The notes beneath the pieces are model-generated. The model saw only the letters and a list, made by a program, of their open reading frames with translations. It did not search any database and was not told where the DNA came from. A stretch of DNA of 5,029 bases from Demequinaceae bacterium UBA4004 (GTDB lineage: Bacteria; Actinomycetota; Actinomycetes; Actinomycetales; Demequinaceae): contig DGBM01000037.1 in assembly GCA_002384765.1 (NCBI GenBank), forward strand, positions 1 to 5,029. Reading direction: 5' to 3'. The position numbers and the translations under genes were made by a program. Of the stretch, positions 1 to 4,789 are shown in pieces. The stretch's first letter is position 1. Each line of letters opens with the position of its first letter.

Positions 1-636
1 CTCATCGTGTTGGGGCTGGCGCAGGTCTTCGGCATGGGTTTCGACCCTTCGCGGCTCATGCCGGGTGCCGACGCAGTGAGGAGCAACGCCGCGCGCAGCA
101 CCGGGCTCGTGAAGAGCTTCCTGCTGGGCATGGTGGGTGGCATCGCCGGCTTCTGCGCGGGACCCATCTTGGGTGCCGTCCTCACGCTGGCCGCGGCCCA
201 GGGCGACGCCGTGGCGTCTGGCACCCTGCTCGCGATCTACGGAGCCGGAATGGTGGTCCCACTCATGGTGCTGGTCGCCTCGTGGCAGCGCTTGGGCGCA
301 CGCGGCCAGCGGGCGCTGCGCGGCCGAGGTTTCACCATCAAGGGCCGCGACTTCCACACCACATCGGTCGCGACCGGCGTGCTGATCGTGCTGGTAGGCG
401 TCGTGTTCTGGACTACCAACGGACTGTTGGGTGCACCGGAAATCGTGCCAAGCGACGCCGTCTGGTGGCTCAATACCCGAGCGTCGCTGCTGTCCAACCC
501 GATCGTGGACATCGCCGCAGTGCTCGTGATCGCGGCGCTGGTGCTGGTGGCGTGGCACCGGGCGCGCGCCCGCCACCGCCGCCACGAAGCCGCCAGCGAG
601 ACAGCCAACGCCCCTGATCACCAGCAAGCCTCGTGA
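1..636 (+). CDS. CcdA-family cytochrome c biogenesis / thiol-disulfide transport membrane protein, 3' part (5' end outside window)
   Basis: The reading frame is open from the first base, so the gene starts upstream; the GTG at 7 lies inside a hydrophobic segment and is unlikely to be the real start. 211 codons are visible. Four hydrophobic stretches look like membrane helices at about visible residues 38-66, 73-94, 121-139 and 167-185, followed by a basic, cytoplasmic-looking tail (RARARHRRHE). Residues 50-55 read GFCAGP, the second Cys motif of the CcdA/DsbD-beta family; its partner Cys would lie in the missing N-terminal part. CcdA proteins carry electrons from cytoplasmic thioredoxin across the membrane to extracytoplasmic thiol-redox proteins, for example in haem attachment to cytochrome c. 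The stop overlaps the next start by 4 bases, so the two genes are probably one transcription unit. The family call is firm; the exact substrate is unknown, so no symbol is assigned. Confidence 0.85.
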   Translation, partial: LIVLGLAQVFGMGFDPSRLMPGADAVRSNAARSTGLVKSFLLGMVGGIAGFCAGPILGAVLTLAAAQGDAVASGTLLAIYGAGMVVPLMVLVASWQRLGARGQRALRGRGFTIKGRDFHTTSVATGVLIVLVGVVFWTTNGLLGAPEIVPSDAVWWLNTRASLLSNPIVDIAAVLVIAALVLVAWHRARARHRRHEAASETANAPDHQQAS

Positions 637-1814
637 CTCGCATCAGCCGTCTAGTCGCGGGAGGCGTGGTGCTCATGGTCACCCTCGCTGCGTGCACGCC
701 AGCAGAAGGGGAGCACCAAACCGCCACGCCCACGGCAAACGACGCGCCCTCACCCACCACCACGCCGACGCCGACGCGCACGCCGTACGCACCCACCGGC
801 CAACCGGCGACGGTCGACACTGCGGACGTGCGGATGCCGCTCGCGCTGGAAGAGTCCGCCGTCGTGGACCCTGGATGGTCCGCGATGCCGCAGGAACTCG
901 GCGGGATCCTCCTGGGCTCAGCCGAACGCCACGGACTCGTGGAGTTCACCGCCATCGGCGTGGACGGCGAGGCGTTGTGGACGGTGCAACGCGCCCTGGG
1001 TGCCGGCGTCGCCCTCACTCGCACCTCGCAGGGCGTTCCTCTCGCCATGATCACGGACACACCAGACGGCTCGTCCGAAGTGACCGCGACGGCCTACCGC
1101 CTCGACACCGGAGACCCAGTGTGGGGGCCGGTCGATGTGCCCGGGCCGCTCGTTGGCCCTGGCGCGGTGTTCTCTGCGGCGCACGCGGACGACGCCGAGG
1201 CCACGGTGGCGCTGAGCCCTGACACCGGTGCCGCCCTCACGTGGGTGGGCGAGGGGAATGTCCGCGTGCTCGGAGAGTTCGAGGGCGAGGTGCTGGTCGA
1301 AACGCAGGGGCGCCTCGCGATGCGCAACGCGCACGACGAAACGGAGCGGTGGAGCATCACCGACCCCACATGGAACGGCACGGTCACCGTGGCCACCGAC
1401 AGCGAACCACGCGACGGCCTACTCATCGTGGAGGACGGTAAGGGGACGCGCGCCCTGATCCGTCGTGAAACCGGCCAAGTGATCGCACAGGGGCTCATTG
1501 ACGCGGCGATCGACCCCACCACATCCACCATCGCCGCCACCTACTCAGACGGCTTGCGGGCGATCGACCTCGACGGCGGGCCGCTGTGGGCCAATCCCAC
1601 GGCGGATCACGCCGTGCTGCATTCTGCTCACGGCGCGCTCGTGTACACACGCGATGGCGCGACCATGAGGGTGCACAACATCGTCACTGGAGCGGTGGCG
1701 GTCGCCTATGAGGACGGCGGACGTGTGATCGCGGTTCCCGAACGGTTCTTCACCACGGGCGCGGCAGTGATCACCGTCAATGGCGCACTACTGCTCGCGA
1801 CCTCGCCCTACTGA
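633..1814 (+). CDS. Secreted lipoprotein with PQQ-type beta-propeller-like repeats
   Basis: The 393-residue protein begins with a short basic n-region (MTRISR), a hydrophobic core and a lipobox LAAC at residues 18-21, so Cys21 should be lipidated and the protein anchored outside the membrane. A Thr/Pro/Ala-rich linker (about 29-60) follows, typical of exported actinobacterial lipoproteins. The rest contains repeats with a hydrophobic strand, then D/E-x-x-G and often a following W: AIGVDGEALW (107-116), YRLDTGDPVW (155-164), ALSPDTGAAL (193-202), RETGQVIAQG (278-287), AIDLDGGPLW (310-319) and VTGAVAVAYE (351-360). These resemble PQQ/WD-type propeller blades, probably about seven. Cys21 is the only cysteine, so it is not itself a thiol-redox partner. 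The GTG start overlaps the upstream stop (GTGA) and has only a weak upstream purine run, which suggests translational coupling to the CcdA-like gene. Molecular function is unknown; a binding or scaffold role is inference. Confidence 0.8.
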   Translation: MTRISRLVAGGVVLMVTLAACTPAEGEHQTATPTANDAPSPTTTPTPTRTPYAPTGQPATVDTADVRMPLALEESAVVDPGWSAMPQELGGILLGSAERHGLVEFTAIGVDGEALWTVQRALGAGVALTRTSQGVPLAMITDTPDGSSEVTATAYRLDTGDPVWGPVDVPGPLVGPGAVFSAAHADDAEATVALSPDTGAALTWVGEGNVRVLGEFEGEVLVETQGRLAMRNAHDETERWSITDPTWNGTVTVATDSEPRDGLLIVEDGKGTRALIRRETGQVIAQGLIDAAIDPTTSTIAATYSDGLRAIDLDGGPLWANPTADHAVLHSAHGALVYTRDGATMRVHNIVTGAVAVAYEDGGRVIAVPERFFTTGAAVITVNGALLLATSPY

Positions 1815-4198
1815 GCAACGTCCGCGTCCGCAGGCTCCGCGTCGCTCGGCTGTTCCACGCCTGTCTCGGACGCAGCGCCATGGTGCGCCCCGCCGTCGTC
1901 GTGAGCGTGGTGGGCCTTCTCGGCGGCTGCCGCAATCGAGGCCAGCGTGGCCTTGACGGCCTCTCGTGCATCGTCGTGCTGATCGAGGGCAGGAACCTCG
2001 GCGGCGGGCTTGGAGTCCTCCGCCTTGGCCTTGGTGGAAGTGCTGCGCGTGTTGCGCTTGCGTGCCGAGTCCGCCTGCTTGTCGCCGGCCTCGCCCACGG
2101 GCTCGCCGTGCACCAAGAAGCCGCGGCCCTTGCAGTGCTCACACGTCTCGGAGAACGCCTCCACCAGTCCCTGGCCCACGCGCTTGCGGGTCATCTGCAC
2201 CAGGCCAAGCGAGGTGACCTCGGCCACCTGATGCTTGGTGCGGTCGCGCGACAGGCATTCGATGAGACGGCGCAGCACGCGGTCACGGTTCGCCTCAAGC
2301 AGCATGTCCACAAAGTCGATGACGATGATCCCGCCGATGTCGCGCAGGCGCAGTTGGCGCACGATCTCTTCGGCCGCCTCGAGGTTATTGAGAGTCATCG
2401 TCTCTTCGAGGGTGCCGCCCTTGCCCACAAACTTGCCGGTGTTGACGTCCACCACCGTCATCGCCTCGGTGCGGTCGATCACCAGCGAACCGCCGGAGGG
2501 CAGGTAGACCTTGCGGTCCATGCCCTTGGCCAGCTGCTCGTCGATACGGCGCTCCGCAAACACATCGCCCTTCCCCACAAACCTGTGAAGCCGCGGCGCC
2601 AAGTCGGTGGCGACCTGACCCACGTAGGCGCTCAGGGAGTTCCACGTGTCCTCGCCCTGAATGGTGAGCGACTCGAAGTCCTCGTTGAAGATGTCCCGCA
2701 CCACGCGGATGGCCATGTCGGGTTCGCCGCGCAACAGCTGCGGGGCCTTGCCACCCTTAGCCTCGGCCTCGATCGACTCCCATTGGCGCTTGAGGCGCTC
2801 CACGTCGGCGCGCAACTCGTCTTCGGATGCGCCCTCGGCCGCCGTGCGGACAATCACGCCCGCATCGGCAGGGATGACCTCGCGCAGCAGCTTCTTGAGG
2901 CGGTTGCGCTCCGTGTCGGGAAGCTTGCGGCTGATGCCGGTCACGCCGCCGCCTGGCACGTACACCAGGAAGCGTCCCGCAAGCGAGATCTGCGAGGTGA
3001 CGCGGGCGCCCTTGTGGCCGATCGGATCCTTGGTGACCTGCACCATGACGGTGTCGCCCGGCTTGAGGGCGAGCTCGATGCGCTTGGGTTTGCCGTCGAG
3101 TCCGGCGGCGTCCCAGTTGACCTCGCCCGCGTAGAGCACGGCGTTGCGGCCACGGCCGACGTCGACGAATGCCGCCTCCATGCCCGGCAGCACGTTCTGC
3201 ACGCGGCCCAAGTACACGTTGCCCGCCATGGACGCCTCGGCCTGGTGGCTCACATAGTGCTCCACCAAGACGTCGTCTTCAAGAACGGCGATCTGCACGC
3301 GACCGTCCTTCTCCCGCACCACCATGTCGCGCTTGACGGACTCGCGGCGCGCCAAGAACTCCGCCTCGGAGATGACCGGGCGGCGGCGCTGACCGTCGCG
3401 AGAGTCGCGCCGACGCTGACGCTTGGCCTGGAGCCTCGTGGAGCCCTGCAGTTGGTCGTCGTTGTTGCCGCCGCCAGAGCTGCCCCCCGATCCCGAGGAG
3501 GACGAGCGTGAGGCCCTGCCGCTGCGGCTGCGGCGGCGCCTGCGCGATGTGCCCGAGCCGTCGCCGTCGTCCCACGAAGAGTCTTCGCGGGAGCCAGAGT
3601 CTCCAGAGCCGGACTTGTCGCTGTTCGACGAAGCGTCATTCGACGAGTCGCCGTCATTGTCGTCGCCTTCACCCTCGGGGCGCCTCTTGCCGCGTCCGCG
3701 ACCGCCGCGCCGCCTGCGACGCTTGGCTGCGGCGCCGTCGTCGCCGTCGTCGCCGTTGGTTGACGACGAATCGGGCCCCTGGTTGCCCGAGTCCGCAGCA
3801 TCCGCGCCCTTGTCCTGCGGCTTGTCGGTGTCCCTCGACTGATCGCTCCTTGACTCCCCGTCCTTTGGCTGATCGTCTTTCGATTGATCGCCCTTTGACT
3901 GATCCTTGTCGCTCGATGCGGCGGGAGCCTTCTTGGCGCGAGTGCGCTTGGGCTTGGTCTCGCCGGTCTCTGACGTGTCGTTGCCGCTGGTGTCTGGCGT
4001 GGAGTCGGCGCCGCTGGCGACCTTGGTCTTCTTGGCCGCCGGCGTCGACTTCGCCCCGTGGCTCGGTTTTGTTGCGGCCGACGGCGGTCCGGCAGGCGCC
4101 GAGGCCCGACGGGGTACGCGCTTCACCGGGGTTTCGGGAGCCGGCTGGGGAGCCTGGAAGATGACGGCATTGGGGGCGGTGGTGTTGTCCTCGCTCAC
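1808..4198 (-). CDS. rne: Ribonuclease E/G (endoribonuclease, RNA processing and decay)
   Basis: This 796-residue protein is a complete RNase E/G-family endoribonuclease, which cuts single-stranded RNA in mRNA turnover and rRNA/tRNA maturation. Residues 1 to about 285 form a low-complexity, probably disordered extension: Lys/Pro/Ala-rich, then Asp/Ser/Gln-rich, with Arg-rich patches at 159-173, 219-230 and 259-273. The core follows by alignment from memory with E. coli RNase E: S1-like domain about 317-400 (NVYLGRVQNVLPGMEAAFVD), 5' sensor region about 400-495 with Arg451-Thr452 matching R169-T170, and a DNase I-like catalytic part with Asp584 (VVDVNTGKF) and Asp628 (IVIDFVDM) matching D303 and D346. 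The zinc-link is CEHC at 686-689. A short tail of about 100 residues is Ala/Asp/His-rich. The GTG start is the first after an in-frame stop (4217-4219) and has GAGG 8 bases upstream. The stop overlaps the convergent lipoprotein gene by 7 bp. No rplU follows, unlike the common actinobacterial rne-rplU-rpmA-obg order. Confidence 0.95.
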   Translation of the reverse strand: MSEDNTTAPNAVIFQAPQPAPETPVKRVPRRASAPAGPPSAATKPSHGAKSTPAAKKTKVASGADSTPDTSGNDTSETGETKPKRTRAKKAPAASSDKDQSKGDQSKDDQPKDGESRSDQSRDTDKPQDKGADAADSGNQGPDSSSTNGDDGDDGAAAKRRRRRGGRGRGKRRPEGEGDDNDGDSSNDASSNSDKSGSGDSGSREDSSWDDGDGSGTSRRRRRSRSGRASRSSSSGSGGSSGGGNNDDQLQGSTRLQAKRQRRRDSRDGQRRRPVISEAEFLARRESVKRDMVVREKDGRVQIAVLEDDVLVEHYVSHQAEASMAGNVYLGRVQNVLPGMEAAFVDVGRGRNAVLYAGEVNWDAAGLDGKPKRIELALKPGDTVMVQVTKDPIGHKGARVTSQISLAGRFLVYVPGGGVTGISRKLPDTERNRLKKLLREVIPADAGVIVRTAAEGASEDELRADVERLKRQWESIEAEAKGGKAPQLLRGEPDMAIRVVRDIFNEDFESLTIQGEDTWNSLSAYVGQVATDLAPRLHRFVGKGDVFAERRIDEQLAKGMDRKVYLPSGGSLVIDRTEAMTVVDVNTGKFVGKGGTLEETMTLNNLEAAEEIVRQLRLRDIGGIIVIDFVDMLLEANRDRVLRRLIECLSRDRTKHQVAEVTSLGLVQMTRKRVGQGLVEAFSETCEHCKGRGFLVHGEPVGEAGDKQADSARKRNTRSTSTKAKAEDSKPAAEVPALDQHDDAREAVKATLASIAAAAEKAHHAHDDGGAHHGAASETGVEQPSDAEPADADVAQ
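1824..1873. terminator. Long hairpin downstream of the lipoprotein gene, inside the rne 3' end; possible terminator
   Basis: GCGTCCG at 1824-1830 pairs with CGGACGC at 1867-1873. After a 3-base bulge (TCT, 1864-1866), CAGGC at 1831-1835 pairs with GCCTG at 1859-1863. This makes a 12-bp stem around a 23-base loop that could fold further (CCG 1837-1839 with CGG 1847-1849). It starts 9 bases after the lipoprotein stop codon, where a terminator would be expected. No T-tract follows on either strand; terminators without a U-run are often proposed in high-GC actinobacteria. It lies wholly within the coding sequence of rne, so part of its symmetry could be chance in GC-rich codons. Confidence 0.35.
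3824..3913 (-). repeat. 15-bp tandem repeat in rne encoding degenerate pentapeptides
   Basis: Six consecutive five-residue units at RNase E residues 96-125 read SDKDQ, SKGDQ, SKDDQ, PKDGE, SRSDQ and SRDTD. The DNA keeps the same 15-base period on the minus strand, for example TCAAAGGGCGATCAA followed by TCGAAAGACGATCAG. This indicates repeat expansion by slippage or unequal exchange followed by drift. The encoded stretch alternates positive and negative charges and lies in the disordered N-terminal extension. Confidence 0.75.
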
Positions 4199-4206
4199 AG
4201 CGGGTG

Positions 4207-4210
4207 CCTC
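4207..4210 (-). promoter_or_regulatory. Ribosome binding site of rne
   Basis: On the minus strand GAGG ends 8 bases before the GTG codon at 4198-4196. It supports this GTG start, since an in-frame stop at 4217-4219 excludes any longer form. Confidence 0.65.
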
Positions 4211-4220
4211 ACAGCGTCAA

Positions 4221-4238
4221 GGCCGACCACACTCGGCC
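4221..4238 (-). promoter_or_regulatory. Stem-loop in the rne leader, just before the ribosome binding site
   Basis: GGCCGA (4221-4226) and TCGGCC (4233-4238) form a perfect 6-bp stem with a 6-base loop. In the rne transcript it would end about 10 bases before the GAGG ribosome binding site, so it could affect translation initiation or act as a recognition site. CCGAC inside it (4223-4227) can also pair with GTCGG at 4250-4254, an alternative fold. Function is inference. Confidence 0.4.
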
Positions 4239-4253
4239 CCGGCGTCTTCGTCG

Positions 4254-4271
4254 GTCGCCACTCGTGGTGAC
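4254..4271. promoter_or_regulatory. Imperfect 18-bp palindrome in the rne upstream region
   Basis: GTCGCCAC-TC-GTGGTGAC has 7 of 8 arm positions complementary. As DNA it could be an operator of the rne promoter region. As RNA on the rne strand it would form a stem with one A-C mismatch, so a DNA-level role is at least as likely as an RNA one. Confidence 0.3.
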
Positions 4272-4311
4272 GGAAGTCTGATGGTCGCGGCAAACCATTC
4301 CGGGGCGGCGC

Positions 4312-4331
4312 CTGGCGGATCTCTCCGCCGG
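4312..4331 (-). promoter_or_regulatory. Stem-loop with GNRA tetraloop on the rne strand
   Basis: GGCGGA (4314-4319) and TCCGCC (4324-4329) make a perfect 6-bp stem. Read on the rne strand the four loop bases are GAGA, a GNRA tetraloop, a stable and common RNA cap. Its far arm overlaps CCGGC (4328-4332), which can pair with GCCGG (4340-4344), giving two mutually exclusive folds. It lies about 115 bases upstream of the rne start, so it belongs to the leader only if transcription starts beyond 4331. Confidence 0.4.
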
Positions 4332-4436
4332 CAGCCAAGGCCGGTGTGTCTGTCGCGTGGTGGGCACTCCGTGTGGTGAAGCGCTGACCTGCAGTCATTG
4401 TCGCATACCTCGCAGGAATCGCGGCCAGCGTGGTCG

Positions 4437-4451
4437 CGATTCGACGAATCG
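4437..4451. promoter_or_regulatory. 15-bp palindrome, possible regulator binding site
   Basis: CGATTCG-A-CGAATCG has two perfect 7-bp arms around one base, the form of a dimeric transcription factor site. It lies about 240 bp before rne and 340 bp before cydA, closer to a probable rne promoter zone. It does not match a site consensus I know (LexA, Rex, FNR, CIRCE). Confidence 0.3.
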
Positions 4452-4522
4452 GACCGCATTCGGGTACCTCTTCGGGGGCACGATGACTCACATGCGCACA
4501 CCGCAGCGCCGTCGTATTCGGT

Positions 4523-4579
4523 GGGTCCGCGATTCTCGCACCATCGACGGTCCCTGCTCCGAGATGGGACCCCGGACCC
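4523..4579. repeat. Nested inverted repeats with GGTCC/GGACC arms
   Basis: An outer pair GGGTCCG (4523-4529) / CGGACCC (4573-4579) encloses an inner pair GGTCCC (4549-4554) / GGGACC (4566-4571) with an 11-base loop. The inner arms contain the same GGGAC/GTCCC core as the elements nearer cydA, so this may be a distal part of one binding region, or an RNA/DNA secondary structure. Confidence 0.35.
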
Positions 4580-4660
4580 GTTTTCGTCGTCATCGTCACA
4601 CCGAGTGCCGGATCTCCCGTCTACGGCCGTACTCTTTGGGGGCTCTCGCATCGGCCTTGA

Positions 4661-4679
4661 ACCGGGACAAAACCGGGAC
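4661..4679 (+). repeat. Direct repeat of ACCGGGAC with 11-bp spacing upstream of cydA
   Basis: ACCGGGAC occurs at 4661-4668 and 4672-4679, one DNA helical turn apart, with AAA between. A further GGGAC is at 4688-4692. The shared core with the palindrome at 4716-4733 suggests auxiliary half-sites for the same regulator on one face of the helix. Confidence 0.4.
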
Positions 4680-4715
4680 CTCTGCGTGGGACCCTACGTC
4701 CTGCCAGGCGCCAAT

Positions 4716-4733
4716 CCGGGACCAGAGTCCCGG
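4716..4733 (+). promoter_or_regulatory. DosR/DevR-like box upstream of cydA
   Basis: CCGGGACCAGAGTCCCGG is an 18-bp palindrome with two perfect 7-bp arms around CAGA. The GGGAC-N4-GTCCC core has the spacing of the mycobacterial DosR/DevR consensus TTSGGGACTWWAGTCCCSAA, and the region 4715-4734 matches 15 of its 20 positions. Its centre (4724/4725) lies about 43 bp before the predicted cydA start point, the usual place for an activator overlapping the -35 region. Assignment to a DosR-family regulator is inference; none is encoded in this window. Confidence 0.5.
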
Positions 4734-4755
4734 TCCTAGCGCGTACCCCCCCGAG

Positions 4756-4761
4756 TAGGTT
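4756..4761 (+). promoter_or_regulatory. Predicted -10 element of the cydA promoter
   Basis: TAGGTT fits the TAnnnT pattern of actinobacterial housekeeping promoters. A start near A4768 would give a leader of about 22 bases that just contains the ribosome binding site. The -35 position (about 4733-4738, GTCCTA) is poor and overlaps the palindrome edge, which would suit activator dependence. Confidence 0.4.
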
Positions 4762-4774
4762 GTGGCTACACGTC

Positions 4775-4783
4775 AAAGGAGGG
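4775..4783 (+). promoter_or_regulatory. Strong ribosome binding site of cydA
   Basis: AAAGGAGGG is a near-perfect anti-16S match ending 6 bases before ATG at 4790. It decides the start: another ATG at 4785 is only 1 base from the site and opens a different, non-homologous frame. Confidence 0.85.
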
Positions 4784-4789
4784 CATGCC

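Larger units (their letters stand above)
4199..4789. other. Divergent intergenic region between rne and cydA
   Basis: This stretch of 591 bp separates the divergent rne (minus) and cydA (plus) starts. Open frames cross it on both strands, but their translations are Arg/Cys/Ser-rich, lack recognisable domains and have no ribosome binding site, so no gene is called. The rne-proximal third holds three compact inverted repeats. The middle has a 15-bp palindrome (4437-4451) and nested inverted repeats (4523-4579). The cydA-proximal part has a GGGAC motif cluster, a small 10-bp palindrome (TACGGCCGTA, 4622-4631) and the likely cydA promoter. No tRNA-like cloverleaf or known riboswitch was recognised. 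No convincing rne promoter was found. Confidence 0.8.

Noticed and set aside
1880..3511. Long open frame (543 codons) on the plus strand opposite rne
   Set aside because: It is antisense to the conserved RNase E core. Its translation has no recognisable domain, and such mirror frames are normal in GC-rich genes with strong third-position bias.
3250..3801. Other frames over the repetitive rne 5' half, including an Ala/Thr/Arg-rich 183-codon frame
   Set aside because: These are out-of-frame readings of the low-complexity extension. The in-frame protein continues unbroken into the conserved RNase E core, so no frameshift is implied.
4217..4651. 144-codon minus-strand frame in the intergenic region
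   Set aside because: Composition is Arg/Cys/Asp-rich with no domain and no ribosome binding site, and it overlaps other equally poor frames on both strands.
4357..4758. 133-codon plus-strand frame in the intergenic region
   Set aside because: It runs through the palindromes and the cydA promoter, has no domain or ribosome binding site, and its composition is unlike the genes here.
4199..4789. Rex, FNR or CRP site upstream of cydA
   Set aside because: I looked for TTGTGA-N-TCACAA, TTGAT-N4-ATCAA and TGTGA-N6-TCACA and found no good match.
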